In this document: positions 42,584 through 51,260 of the stretch, piece after piece
Numbering within the stretch: position 1 is the first letter of the stretch
Layout: each line of letters opens with the position of its first letter
Origin: Planctomycetota bacterium
GTDB taxonomy: Bacteria; Planctomycetota; Planctomycetia; Gemmatales; Gemmataceae
NCBI GenBank assembly: GCA_029777335.1
Contig: JAKOSN010000085.1
Span: forward strand, 1-64,000
DNA: 64,000 nt
Direction of reading: 5' to 3'
Position numbers and translations under genes: made by a program
The notes under the pieces: model-generated
The model's database searches: none
The model's input: only the letters and a program-made list of their open reading frames with translations
Told to the model about the DNA's origin: nothing

Positions 42584-43393
42584 TTATTTCGATTTCTCTT
42601 CGTAGTTGAGCACCGCGATGATGGGATTGGCCGGCACGGCAGCCTCGCTATCGACCACCAGTTCGTTGGTCTTGTACTGCTTGACCGTTCCTTCCTTCTG
42701 TTCTTCGAGGAATTCTTCCGGCCCGAGTAGATCCTCGTAGACCTTGGTCCCGTAGTGCATGGGGATGATGTAGCGTCGCGGTTTCAACTGGGCGACCACG
42801 GTTTTGGCCTCGCTGCCGTTGAGGGTGTAAATGCCCCCCACCGGGATGAGCAACACATCGACCTTGCCAATCTTCTTGATCTGGGCCTCGCTCAAGGTAT
42901 GTCCCAGATCGCCAAGGTGCGCAATGCGCAGGCCATCGACTTCGAGGATGAAGACGGTGTTCTTGCCGCGGCGGAGGCCCTGCATGTCGTCGTGATAGGT
43001 GCCGACCGCTTCCACGTGGACGTCGCCGACCTTGACATCGACCTCGTTGAAAGCGTCGTCGTCGCGATTGCCCAGGGGGCCCTTCTTGTTCTTCAGGCCA
43101 AAGACGACCTTCACCTTGCCGGGCTTGAGGAAATCGGTGACACCGTCGACCGCGGTCAAGCCGCCGTTTTGCCCCATGTGGTCGTTGTGGAAATGACTGA
43201 TCAGCACCAGATCCGCCTTGATCTGCTTGCGTCCGTAAGCTTCGAGGATGTGCGGATCGATGACCACGCGGGTACCGCCGCTGGAGCGGATCTCGAAGAA
43301 CGATTGGCCATGCCAGCGGATCGAGACATTTTTGGCTGGGGCCGCGGGGGTCAGCAGCGTCGCAACCAGGAGAGCAAGCAGGGAACGGAACAT
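42584..43393 (-). CDS. Exported metallo-beta-lactamase-fold hydrolase (UlaG-like)
   Basis: 269 residues from the ATG at 43393, with GGAGGA upstream; the frame is open 5' but lacks a start. A signal peptide (MFRSLLALLVATLLTPAAPA) precedes the fold. Metal motifs: ISHFHNDHMG (HxHxDH), a later His in VGTYHDDMQG, Asp in AHLGDLGH, and the final IPMHYGTK. This order fits UlaG/YycJ-like MBL hydrolases. The signal peptide implies activity outside the cytoplasm, unlike UlaG. The substrate is unknown. Confidence 0.88.
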   Translation of the reverse strand: MFRSLLALLVATLLTPAAPAKNVSIRWHGQSFFEIRSSGGTRVVIDPHILEAYGRKQIKADLVLISHFHNDHMGQNGGLTAVDGVTDFLKPGKVKVVFGLKNKKGPLGNRDDDAFNEVDVKVGDVHVEAVGTYHDDMQGLRRGKNTVFILEVDGLRIAHLGDLGHTLSEAQIKKIGKVDVLLIPVGGIYTLNGSEAKTVVAQLKPRRYIIPMHYGTKVYEDLLGPEEFLEEQKEGTVKQYKTNELVVDSEAAVPANPIIAVLNYEEKSK

Positions 43394-43476
43394 GTCGAGA
43401 AGTCCTCCACTCAGGGGATGATTCATCCCTGAATCATAGCGAGGATCGGAGGGCAAGAGCAAGGCGGAGGGGGGAA

Positions 43477-43529
43477 AGAAAAAAGGCGAAGGAGGATCCC
43501 CTGGTAGCTCCTTGCTACCCTCCTTCGCC
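43477..43529 (-). terminator. Intrinsic terminator of the candidate RNA
   Basis: Arms 43485-43495 and 43519-43529 form a perfect 11-bp stem; the loop has an inner GGTAGC/GCTACC stem. Read on the minus strand it is followed by TTTTTT and a pyrimidine run. This is a strong Rho-independent terminator that ends no visible coding gene. Confidence 0.85.
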
Positions 43530-43618
43530 CGATGAACAACGCCCCTCCCCAAAGGCGTTTGTTCCGCAGGAAAATAACCGTGGCTGGGTGACGAACTGAT
43601 TCGCACTTCGCCCCGGTC
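43477..43618 (-). ncRNA. Candidate small RNA or attenuated leader RNA
   Basis: On the minus strand a TTGACA/TATAGT promoter with a 16-base spacer predicts a start near 43618, and an intrinsic terminator ends at about 43477. The RNA would be about 140 bases and could fold as a 5' GTGAC/GTCAC stem, a middle AACGCC/GGCGTT hairpin and the two-part terminator stem. It is not obviously a known RNA (4.5S, 6S, tmRNA and RNase P do not fit). It ends 84 bases before the MBL-fold gene start, so it could be a free sRNA or a premature-termination leader for that gene. Confidence 0.55.
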
Positions 43619-43624
43619 ACTGCA

Positions 43625-43652
43625 ACTATAGATCGCGTCGGAAGGTTGTCAA
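43625..43652 (-). promoter_or_regulatory. Near-consensus sigma70 promoter for the candidate RNA
   Basis: The -35 box is an exact TTGACA (43647-43652), the -10 box is TATAGT (43625-43630, 5 of 6), and the spacer is 16 bases. It is the best promoter match noticed in the window, pointing toward the terminator at 43477-43529. Confidence 0.65.
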
Positions 43653-43712
43653 ACTCGTCGGGATCAGCAAAATAGGAAATAATCCGAGGGGTCTCCAGGC
43701 TGGGAGTGCAGC

Positions 43713-46700
43713 GTGCTCGACCTTCAACTCGAACAGCAACGCAACGGGCAATTACTCCCCGACGTCTACGACGAAGTGCTGCAATTGAAGCGGCGCTACG
43801 GGCTGCACGGCGTCCTGGCTCAGCTGCGCGACAGCCTGGCGATTCGACGCGACAGCGAGCGCGAACAGATTCACGATCTGATCAAGCGCTATCGTGCGGC
43901 TCCCCCCGAACAGCAACGGCGCGCGCCCGCACTGCTCAACAGTCTGGCGCAGCTCGAATTGCTCATCGGCGAATACGAGGCGGCCCAGCACGATTTTGAT
44001 GAGGTCGCCTCCCTGGTCAATGAACATCAGGAGCGCGCCGAGGCCCACCACAACACCTACCTGGCGCTGCTCGAACAACGTGCTTTTGCCGAGGCCTTTG
44101 CCGCGTTGCTGCGTGCCTGTGCTCTCAGCTCACATCTGTACGAGCCCTTCCCCTTTGCACGGTATGAACCCCAGGCGATTCTGGGGGCTGGCGGCTTTGG
44201 AGTGACCTTTCGCTGCCTGGAGAAAGGCACGGGCGAAGGGGTGATCGTCAAAACCCTGCGTGACGATTGTCTTGATCGCGAGGCGCGGCAATGCTTTCGC
44301 GATCTGGCGCAACTCCGTGATCTGGATATGCCCGTTCTCGTCCAGGTGAACGACGCCACCTTTGTCGATCCCGAAGGGAAACGGCCCTACCTGGTGCTTG
44401 AACCGATCGAAGGTACGCCGTTGGCAGAGTACATTCAGCAGAATGGGCCGCTGGCGCCCCGCGAGGCGCTGGCCATCCTGTGGCCGCTGGCGCGCACCTT
44501 GCAGGCGGTCCATGCGCGCTCGGTGTTGCACCGTAGCCTGCGCCCTGCCAGTGTGCTGGTGCGGCCTGTGGCGGTGGAAGAAAATTCGCCCGCGTCCCTC
44601 CTCTTTGAGGTGAAGTTGCTCGATGTGGGGTTGTCGCTGAAGCGGGCGCATCTGCACGCTGCGGCCAGTCATCCGGCTGCCTGTGCCCAGACCTCCCTGG
44701 GTCGGAGTGTGGCGCGCACGGTGGGATATGCTCCCCCTGAACTGGTGAGCAAACCCAAGGGGATGCTCTGGGTGGGGCCGCATTCGGACATCTACGCCTT
44801 TGGACGGCTGGCGTGGTTTGTGCTCACGGGGCGCTCTGATCCCGCGCAGGCCGCGCCGGAGCGACTCGCCGCCATCCCCGCCGAGTGGCGTCAACTCCTC
44901 GATGCGTGTACCGCCTGGACAATCTCGGCGCGGCCGCCCAGTTTCAACGTGGTCCTCCCCCGATTGGCCAGCATCGATCCGGGAGAGAAGCTGATCGATG
45001 TCATCGAGGCCCAGTTGCAACGGCAGTTGCTGACGGATTGTGCGCGCGCGGTCAAGCAGAATCCGCGTTCGGTAGCGGCTTATCTGCGGCGCGCCCAGGC
45101 GCATGGACAGGTGAACGATTTTTCCGCCGCCCTGGCCGACTATGGCGAGGCGCTGGCGCTCCAGCCTCAGGATTCCCTGATCTACCGCCGACGGGCCCAA
45201 CTTGCTTTTCGCCAGGGCAATTTGGAGAGCGCGCTGGCAGATCTGTCCCGCGCCATTGAACTCGAACCGCTCCAAGTGGAGAACTACATCCAGCGCGGGC
45301 AACTCCATCTCCGTCGTCTGGATTACGAATCGGCCATCGCCGATTTTACCCAGGTGCTGCGCCAGGACCCGCGCGAGACAAATGCCTATTTCCAGCGAGG
45401 AAACGCTCACTTTTTCAAGGGGGATTACGACGCCGCAATCAATGACTACACGGCGACACTTCGGCTCGACGCGCGCCATGCCTGGGCGTATGGGAATCGG
45501 GGGAAGGCGTACGCCATGAAGGGGGATCACTCCCGGGCGATTCTGGATTTTAACCATCTCCTTCAACTGGATCCCGAGAATGTCCGCGGCTACACCGATC
45601 GCGCGGCGTCGCATCTTGCCTTGAAACAGTACCCCGCGGCCATCGCGGATTTCACAGAAACCCTGCAGCGCGAACGGAGCATCTTTCTCTACTGCGAACG
45701 CGGGCTCGCCTATTCAGCAAGCGGCAACCACCAGGCGGCCATCGAGGATTTCAATCGCGCCTTACAGATTGACCCCAACGATGCCCGCACGCTGATGCTG
45801 CGTGGCACCAGTCGGGCCGATGTGGGAGAACTCCCCGGGGCGCTGGCGGACCTGGGGAAGGCGCTGGAACTGAAACCGGACCTGGCGTCGGCCTATTATC
45901 AACGCGGCAATGTCCACGCGCAGGGAGGAAATCACTCCGCGGCGCTGGCCGATTACAACAAGGCGCTGGAACTCGCTCCCGGGTTCAGCCCGGTTTACTA
46001 CATGCGCGGCAACGCCCAGGCCGCCCTGGGGAATTTCGCCGCGGCGCTGGCGGATTACACCCACGCCCTGGATTCGGACCCCGAAGATGTGGCGGTCTAC
46101 AACAACCGGGGTAACACCTACTGTGCCCTGGGGCGCTACGACGATGCTCTGGCGGATTTCAACCAGGCGTTACGGCGTTTTCCGGCCGATCTGGTCGCCC
46201 TCTTTAACCGGGCCAACGTGCTGCATCGCCTGGGGCAGAACGAGCAGGCGCTGGCGGACTACAACGAGGTGCTACGACTCCAATCCACGCATGCGCGTGC
46301 CCTGAATCATCGTGGGAACGTGTACCTGGAGCTGGGCAACCCCGACCTCGCCCTGGCCGACTTTACCCGGGCCGTGGAGGTTGATCCAAACTATGTGCGA
46401 GCCTGGATCAATCGAGGAAATCTCCATGCGGATCGTGGAGCCAGCGAGCAAGCAGTGGCCGACTACACCCGGGCCTTGGAGTTGGACCCACGTGCGGTGA
46501 TCGCCCTCTACAATCGTGGTGATATCCATGCGGCGCTGGGGCGAATCAACGAGGCGCTGGCTGACCTGACCCAGGTGTTGGAGATCGAACCCCACCACGC
46601 GGGGGCGCTCAACAATCGCGGGGCGATGCAGCATCGTCTGGGAAACATCGAGCAAGCCTTGAGCGATTTCAACGCCGCCTTGCAGAGCGATCCGCAGTTG

Positions 46701-47192
46701 GTGGCCGCCCGCTTTAATCGTGCCAACCTGGAGATGGATCTGGGAGACTACGACGCCGCGATTGCTGACTATACAGAGGTTTTAAGTCGTGATCCACGTG
46801 ATCTTGCTGCCCTGCACAATCGGGGGAAGGCCCACGCGCTGAAGGGTGATCATGCCGCGGCGCTGGCCGACAATCTGGCGGCGCTGGAGGTGAGCCCCGA
46901 GGATGCGCGCACCTGCAACAATCTCGCCTGGCTGTTGGCGACGTCCCCGCGCGACGATTTGCGTGATCCCCCCCGCGCCCTGGAATACGCCAAAAAAGCC
47001 TGCGAAGCGACGGGTTTTCAGCACGCCGGCTCTCTCGACACTCTTGCAGCCGCGTATGCTGCCTGTGGACAATTCGACGAGGCCCTGGAATGGCAGAGAA
47101 AAGCGATCGAATTAGAGTGTGACGCGGTTCACCCGGAGAAGCAGCGGCGCCTGGAACTTTATCGTGCCGGCGAAGCGTATCGCGAGCGCTGA
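43713..47192 (+). CDS. Pseudokinase fused to a long TPR array
   Basis: 1159 residues from a GTG at 43713 with GGGAG just upstream. An N-terminal helical region (about 1-148) is followed by a kinase-like domain (about 151-430) and roughly twenty 34-residue TPR units (about 440-1130; e.g. AIADFTQVLRQDPRETNAYF, ALADYNKALELAPGFSPVYY). The glycine loop (LGAGGFGVTF) and a lysine (VIVKTL, Lys180) remain. The catalytic HRD is HRS (273-275), the metal-binding Asn is Ser280, and DFG is DVG (304-306). Loss of the catalytic Asp and Asn suggests no phosphotransfer; ATP could still bind. The TPR array probably assembles partners. It stands alone after a divergent promoter region. Confidence 0.88.
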   Translation: MLDLQLEQQRNGQLLPDVYDEVLQLKRRYGLHGVLAQLRDSLAIRRDSEREQIHDLIKRYRAAPPEQQRRAPALLNSLAQLELLIGEYEAAQHDFDEVASLVNEHQERAEAHHNTYLALLEQRAFAEAFAALLRACALSSHLYEPFPFARYEPQAILGAGGFGVTFRCLEKGTGEGVIVKTLRDDCLDREARQCFRDLAQLRDLDMPVLVQVNDATFVDPEGKRPYLVLEPIEGTPLAEYIQQNGPLAPREALAILWPLARTLQAVHARSVLHRSLRPASVLVRPVAVEENSPASLLFEVKLLDVGLSLKRAHLHAAASHPAACAQTSLGRSVARTVGYAPPELVSKPKGMLWVGPHSDIYAFGRLAWFVLTGRSDPAQAAPERLAAIPAEWRQLLDACTAWTISARPPSFNVVLPRLASIDPGEKLIDVIEAQLQRQLLTDCARAVKQNPRSVAAYLRRAQAHGQVNDFSAALADYGEALALQPQDSLIYRRRAQLAFRQGNLESALADLSRAIELEPLQVENYIQRGQLHLRRLDYESAIADFTQVLRQDPRETNAYFQRGNAHFFKGDYDAAINDYTATLRLDARHAWAYGNRGKAYAMKGDHSRAILDFNHLLQLDPENVRGYTDRAASHLALKQYPAAIADFTETLQRERSIFLYCERGLAYSASGNHQAAIEDFNRALQIDPNDARTLMLRGTSRADVGELPGALADLGKALELKPDLASAYYQRGNVHAQGGNHSAALADYNKALELAPGFSPVYYMRGNAQAALGNFAAALADYTHALDSDPEDVAVYNNRGNTYCALGRYDDALADFNQALRRFPADLVALFNRANVLHRLGQNEQALADYNEVLRLQSTHARALNHRGNVYLELGNPDLALADFTRAVEVDPNYVRAWINRGNLHADRGASEQAVADYTRALELDPRAVIALYNRGDIHAALGRINEALADLTQVLEIEPHHAGALNNRGAMQHRLGNIEQALSDFNAALQSDPQLVAARFNRANLEMDLGDYDAAIADYTEVLSRDPRDLAALHNRGKAHALKGDHAAALADNLAALEVSPEDARTCNNLAWLLATSPRDDLRDPPRALEYAKKACEATGFQHAGSLDTLAAAYAACGQFDEALEWQRKAIELECDAVHPEKQRRLELYRAGEAYRER

Positions 47193-47276
47193 GCGTGTGG
47201 TTGTCGGACGCTTCGAACGGCGTGCCAGGCGCAGAGAATCACGTCAACCGGGTGCTGGAAAGCGTGGAGCAACGGG

Positions 47277-48155
47277 ATGACTTTTACGCCTCTCGGTTTG
47301 CTGATGGGGTGCCTGGCGGGGGTGGCGACTGGGGTGCTCGGGGCAATCCTTGGCACCGGCGGCGGCGTGTTTCTGGTGCCTGTGCTGGTGATTGGCCTGC
47401 ATGTCCCCATGCATTACGCCGTCGCCACCAGCATTGTCACCGTGATCGCCACCTCCAGCGCCGTCGCCAGTGCCAACGTGGAACGGGGCACCGCCAATAT
47501 GCGGTTGGGGATGACCCTGGAGATCACCACCGCCCTGGGAGCCATCGCCGGGGGACTCACGGCCGCCTGGATCTCGGCCCGCACGCTCGAAGGGATCTTC
47601 AGCGCCATGCTTGTCCCCATCGCGGTGCTGATGTGGCGCGGCAAGGCCAGCGAGGATCCTGATCAACTGCCCGTTACCCTGCAGGAGCTGCGTGAGGAGA
47701 GTGCCAACCAGGTGGCGGAACCGCTTGGAGCGCTCGGGGCCTGCTACCTGGATCCCGCGGTGGAAGCGACGATCGCGTATCGAGTTCATCGCCTCTGGGC
47801 CGGGATGTGTTTCTCGTTTCTCGCCGGCAATGTCTCGGGATTGCTTGGAGTGGGTGGGGGCATTTTCAAGGTGCCGGCGTTGCACCTTGTGTGTCGAGTG
47901 CCGATCAAGGCGGCGGCTGCGACCTCCAACTTCATGATTGGTGTGACAGCCGCCGCCAGTGCCTTTCTCTACTACGGGCGGGGCGAGGTGCATCCAGCGC
48001 TGACGGCTGCGGTCACTCTTGGGGTGTTGCTCGGTTCGATCCTGGGAGCGCGACTCAATCGGCGGGTGAATGACGGAGCAGTCCGCAAACTGTTCGCTGC
48101 TCTGCTCCTGGTAGTGGCAGCACAGATGTTCTTTCGCGCACTGGCCGGAGGGTGA
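47277..48155 (+). CDS. TSUP-family (TauE/SafE) membrane transporter
   Basis: 292 residues, with GTGGAGC upstream of the ATG. Two homologous halves of about four helices carry the paired family signatures GVLGAILGTGGGVFLVPVL and GLLGVGGGIFKVPALHL. TSUP proteins export or import sulfur-containing or organic anions (sulfite, sulfoacetate, taurine-derived compounds). A soluble stretch of about 60 residues separates the halves (about 125-180). The adjacent DUF1634 gene, starting 3 bases later, commonly accompanies this subgroup. Confidence 0.9.
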   Translation: MTFTPLGLLMGCLAGVATGVLGAILGTGGGVFLVPVLVIGLHVPMHYAVATSIVTVIATSSAVASANVERGTANMRLGMTLEITTALGAIAGGLTAAWISARTLEGIFSAMLVPIAVLMWRGKASEDPDQLPVTLQELREESANQVAEPLGALGACYLDPAVEATIAYRVHRLWAGMCFSFLAGNVSGLLGVGGGIFKVPALHLVCRVPIKAAAATSNFMIGVTAAASAFLYYGRGEVHPALTAAVTLGVLLGSILGARLNRRVNDGAVRKLFAALLLVVAAQMFFRALAGG

Positions 48156-48158
48156 ACC

Positions 48159-48509
48159 GTGGATCCATTTGGCGATTCGCCCCAGCTGACTCACTGGGTT
48201 CACCGCATTCTCCTGGGCGGGGTGGTGCTGAGCGGGGGGCTTTTGCTGGCTGGCCTGGTGATCCTCCTGGTGACGGACCAACCATTACCTGAGGGGTCTC
48301 CGTCGCTCGCCGTGGTGTTTCGGCAAGCGGTCCAGGGGAACGGGGTGGGACTTCTCAAACTGGGGTTGCTGATCCTGATGGCCACTCCTGTGCTCCGGGT
48401 TGGCGTTCTGGCGCTGGGGTGGTGGCGACTGGGGAACCGTCGTTTTGCCGTGGTTGCCCTTGGAGTGCTGGTGCTCCTGGGGGTGAGCCTGGCGCTTGGG
48501 CTGGGCTAA
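48159..48509 (+). CDS. DUF1634 small membrane protein
   Basis: 116 residues from a GTG at 48159, preceded by GGAGG. It has three hydrophobic helices (about 17-40, 64-82, 93-115), with the opening HWVHRILLGGVVLSGGLLL and mid segment GLLKLGLLILMATPVLRVG typical of DUF1634. This family nearly always sits next to TSUP transporters and is thought to be an accessory subunit. The 3-base gap to the transporter supports coupled expression. Confidence 0.88.
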   Translation: MDPFGDSPQLTHWVHRILLGGVVLSGGLLLAGLVILLVTDQPLPEGSPSLAVVFRQAVQGNGVGLLKLGLLILMATPVLRVGVLALGWWRLGNRRFAVVALGVLVLLGVSLALGLG

Positions 48510-48515
48510 GGTCTA

Positions 48516-49097
48516 ATGCAGAACAATCCACACGAGTGCAACATGAATGCTTTATTGAGGCGAACCGGTCAAGTTGTGGCTCCGGTGCTCCTTCTGGCGC
48601 TCGCGGGGTGTTACACCATGCGTGAACACGAGGGGGGCAAAACTTACTCGGTTGCCTGGTGGTTTCCGCTGACAATGGCGCTGGCAGGGCTGGTTTTTCT
48701 TGGTCTGGGAATCCGTGCTTTTCGCCGGTTTCACAAGCCGATTGGCATTCTGCTGATGATCTTTGGGCCCTTTCTCACCCTCGCGGTGCCGCCGATGATG
48801 TTGCTCAACAAGGTGACCGTGGACGATCAGCACTTTGAAGTCGTCGATTGTTTTCTGTGGAACCTGGAACGCAACTACGTGGTTTACGACGAGGTTCTTG
48901 GCGCGCGCCTGGATATCCTGAAAACCCAAACGCAGAGCGCAGGCGAGGTGAAGAAATACACGCTGGAGTTGACAATGAAGAACGGCCAACCACAGAGCAT
49001 TGTGGTGAAAAACGCCTTCAAGGAAGCGTGGCCGGAGGTGGCACGTCAGCTGCGCGCCCGTGGGTTCACCCGTCTCCCTGAACAACTCCCGGAGTGA
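48516..49097 (+). CDS. Membrane-associated hypothetical (lipo)protein
   Basis: 193 residues from the ATG at 48516, or 184 from the ATG at 48543; neither has a strong ribosome site. The segment VLLLALAGC resembles a lipobox, followed by two membrane helices (about 47-66 and 76-97). A soluble C-terminal domain of about 90 residues (VTVDDQHFEVVDCFLW onwards) is beta-rich and PH-like in feel. I do not recognise it. It starts 6 bases after the DUF1634 stop and may be the third gene of that operon. Confidence 0.65.
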   Translation: MQNNPHECNMNALLRRTGQVVAPVLLLALAGCYTMREHEGGKTYSVAWWFPLTMALAGLVFLGLGIRAFRRFHKPIGILLMIFGPFLTLAVPPMMLLNKVTVDDQHFEVVDCFLWNLERNYVVYDEVLGARLDILKTQTQSAGEVKKYTLELTMKNGQPQSIVVKNAFKEAWPEVARQLRARGFTRLPEQLPE

Positions 49098-49119
49098 ATG
49101 CAGAAGAGGGGGCGGCCGT

Positions 49120-49785
49120 TCAAGGGGCTTCCTTGCCGGGTTCGGCCCGCAACTGCCCAAGCCAGTGTTCCTGCAACAGGTCGGCGAGCTGATCCCACAC
49201 TGTTTCGGGCGTTAACTGAGCGGTTCCCTCACGTCCCCACACGGAGGCTGCCTCGCGCAGACAGGTCAAGGCACGTTCGCGCACGGATCCGGCAGAGGGG
49301 GGTAACGGCGGCCTGGCAGGCGTGGATGCCGGTGTGGGCACAGGCGTGGCACGTGGGACGGCGGACGCGGGGCGTGGACGGCCATCGAGCGCCTCGTTGC
49401 AGAGTTCGTCGGCGCGTTTGTTGTTTTCGCGGCGAACGTGGCGAAACGTCACCTCGGCGAAGGCGTCGCAGAGTTGTTGCGCACGCTGATAGAGCGGCTT
49501 TAACTCGGCGTTCTTCACCTGATATTCGCCCCGCATCTGCTTGACCATCAGCTCGCTATCGCTGTGGATCACGACATGTTGCCCGGATCCGAGTTTGCCA
49601 GCATGATCGAGAGCGCGCACCAGGGCGGTATACTCGGCGGCGTTGTTAGTCATCGTTCCCAGGCAGCCGGAAACCTCGATCGGATCGTGCCCCGAGCGCG
49701 TGATGACATAGGCAAAGGCAGCCTCGCCCGGGTTGCCGCGCGAGGCGCCATCGGTGTGAATGGTCAGAACGCTGTTCTCCGCCAT
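49120..49785 (-). CDS. rnhA: Ribonuclease HI with a Pro/Thr-rich linker and C-terminal extension
   Basis: 221 residues from the ATG at 49785, with GGGAGG upstream; the open frame extends further 5' without a start. RNase H catalytic acids are all visible: Asp12 in IHTDGASRGNPG, Glu in NNAAEYTALV, Asp in VIHSDSELMVKQ and Asp in ENNKRADELCNEAL. It removes RNA from RNA-DNA hybrids. Beyond the catalytic domain (about 1-135) comes a low-complexity Pro/Ala/Thr linker (VPTPASTPARPPLPP), then about 60 helical residues (SVRERALTCLREAASVWG...). This tail is not present in E. coli RNase HI and its role is unknown. Confidence 0.92.
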   Translation of the reverse strand: MAENSVLTIHTDGASRGNPGEAAFAYVITRSGHDPIEVSGCLGTMTNNAAEYTALVRALDHAGKLGSGQHVVIHSDSELMVKQMRGEYQVKNAELKPLYQRAQQLCDAFAEVTFRHVRRENNKRADELCNEALDGRPRPASAVPRATPVPTPASTPARPPLPPSAGSVRERALTCLREAASVWGREGTAQLTPETVWDQLADLLQEHWLGQLRAEPGKEAP

Positions 49786-49879
49786 CGCGAAAACCTCCCT
49801 GGCGCTGCGATTGTTCCGGACGCATGCTGGTGCTAGGGTAGAAGAGTGGTCTGTGGCCGGAAAGAGTGAGGAGGCAGGG

Positions 49880-50581
49880 GTGAGCACCGCGCCGCGCTTG
49901 TTACTTCTGGAAACCTCGGGGCGGCCGGCCCTCGTTGCGTTGGCGCAAGGGGAGGAACTCTGCGCACAACGGTGGCTCGATGATTCGCGTCGCCATGCGC
50001 GCGATCTGGCTCCCACGGTCGCCGAACTCCTTCAGGGGCAGGGCTGGCATGCGCGCGAGCTGGAAGCGGTGATCGTTGGCCGCGGACCCGGCAGCTACAC
50101 CGGCTTGCGCGTTGGCCTGATGTCTGCCAAGGCGCTGTGCTATGCCACCGGGTGTGCCTTGCTGGCGCTGGAAACCTTCGCGGTGATCGCCACACAAACA
50201 CCTGTAGAGATCCGTGAAGTTGATGTTCTGGGAGACGCGCAGCAGGACAAGGTGTATGTGCAATCGTTCCAGCGAGGCGGCTCAACTGGCTGGGAGGCGA
50301 GCAGCGCGCTGGCGATTCAATCGGTGGCCGAATGGCTGCAGACGCGCCGCCCGGGCGCCTGGGTCAGCGGACCGGGAGTGAACGCCAAGGCGAACCTCTT
50401 GCCGGCGGGACTGTCTGTTGTCGAGGAACGACTGCGCAGTCCCCAGGTTGACCGTCTGCTTCAGATGGGGTTGGCGCGCTACCTGGCAGGGGAACGCGAT
50501 GATCTGTGGGCGCTGGAACCGCTCTACCTGCGTCCCAGTGCGGCGGAGGAACAATGGCAACGGCGCACGACCTCCCGTTGA
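49880..50581 (+). CDS. tsaB: tRNA threonylcarbamoyladenosine biosynthesis protein TsaB
   Basis: 233 residues from a GTG at 49880, behind GAGGAGG; longer frames to 49760 would overlap the divergent RNase HI gene. The ASKHA-fold start is LLLLETSGRPALVALAQGEE, and the key family block is AVIVGRGPGSYTGLRVGLMSAKALCYA. TsaB partners TsaD and TsaE in making t6A37 in ANN-decoding tRNAs. The region after 100 (DAQQDKVYVQSF) fits the TsaB dimer face. It is divergent from rnhA by about 95 bases. Confidence 0.92.
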   Translation: MSTAPRLLLLETSGRPALVALAQGEELCAQRWLDDSRRHARDLAPTVAELLQGQGWHARELEAVIVGRGPGSYTGLRVGLMSAKALCYATGCALLALETFAVIATQTPVEIREVDVLGDAQQDKVYVQSFQRGGSTGWEASSALAIQSVAEWLQTRRPGAWVSGPGVNAKANLLPAGLSVVEERLRSPQVDRLLQMGLARYLAGERDDLWALEPLYLRPSAAEEQWQRRTTSR

Positions 50582-50705
50582 CATCGCGGCGACAGCAGAG
50601 AGTAGGCAAGCGGGAGCAAAGCGAGGGAAGCGGTGCGAGCAGTGAAGCGAGGCAGACGGGGGAGGGAGCCCGCGCGAGACGGGGCGCTATGCGGCAACTG
50701 GCGAA

Positions 50706-50740
50706 ACGAGGAGCGATCGCCCTGGGAGCGACCACTCCTC
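50706..50740. terminator. Hairpin between tsaB and the convergent lipoprotein gene
   Basis: GAGGAG pairs with CTCCTC and an inner TCGC with GCGA, over about 33 bases. It lies between the tsaB stop (50581) and the lipoprotein stop (50766). No T-run follows, so confidence is low. The rest of this 184-base gap shows nothing further. Confidence 0.35.
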
Positions 50741-50765
50741 AGCTCGGGGTTCGCGGGGAGAGAGT

Positions 50766-51029
50766 TCAGGGCGCGATGCCCGCAGGTACACGTTGTGGCA
50801 AGGGACCCTGGGCGCCCTGTTGTTGCAGGGCATTCTGCGCTTCCATCGACGCCAGCTCACGCGGGAAGGGGTACGGCGGTGAGGGCGCAAAGTACTGCGG
50901 TGGATGTTCCAGGTAGTGTCCCGAAGGCAAGGTCATGCCGGCCACGTTTGTCTGGCAGCCGCTCAGGGTCGCGAGGCTCATGGCCGCGAGCGCGAGAAGA
51001 CCAGTCTGCCAACAGAGTTTCCTCGTCAT
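50766..51029 (-). CDS. Small planctomycete-type lipoprotein
   Basis: 87 residues from the ATG at 51029, with GGGAGAG upstream. The signal peptide ends in LATLSGC, a clear lipobox. The mature protein reads TLPSGHYLEHPPQYFAPSPP and PFPRELASMEAQ, a pattern I associate with small conserved planctomycete lipoproteins, then a Gln/Pro-rich tail. It is probably anchored in a membrane facing the periplasm. No domain of known function is present. Confidence 0.75.
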   Translation of the reverse strand: MTRKLCWQTGLLALAAMSLATLSGCQTNVAGMTLPSGHYLEHPPQYFAPSPPYPFPRELASMEAQNALQQQGAQGPLPQRVPAGIAP

Positions 51030-51260
51030 GTTCTCTCCCACTTTCGCAGGCGCGCCCCCCAGTGGACCCGCAGGCGTACCCCGGACACTGGTCCCGCGCG
51101 GATGAGTTCCTTGCATCAGGTATCGGTCCCGGCTCAGGGAAAAATTTACTGGATTTGCGGAATGAATCGACCACGATAGAAGCTGCCGACCGCCCAGGGT
51201 CGGTCGTGGGTTCCGGCAGGGTTGCCGGACTCCGGTCTGTTCTGGCACGGGAGCTTGCAC

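Larger units (their letters stand above)
43394..43712. other. 319-bp intergenic region with a candidate small RNA
   Basis: This divergent gap between the MBL-fold gene (-) and the pseudokinase/TPR gene (+) holds a near-consensus minus-strand promoter (43625-43652) and a strong intrinsic terminator (43477-43529), framing a potential RNA of about 140 bases. The plus gene's GGGAG ribosome site lies just before 43713. No coding frame of note is seen. Confidence 0.7.

Noticed and set aside
42243-42730. Two plus-strand open frames in and beyond the gap 42110-42583
   Set aside because: No ribosome site and no domain; the second runs antisense into the MBL-fold gene.
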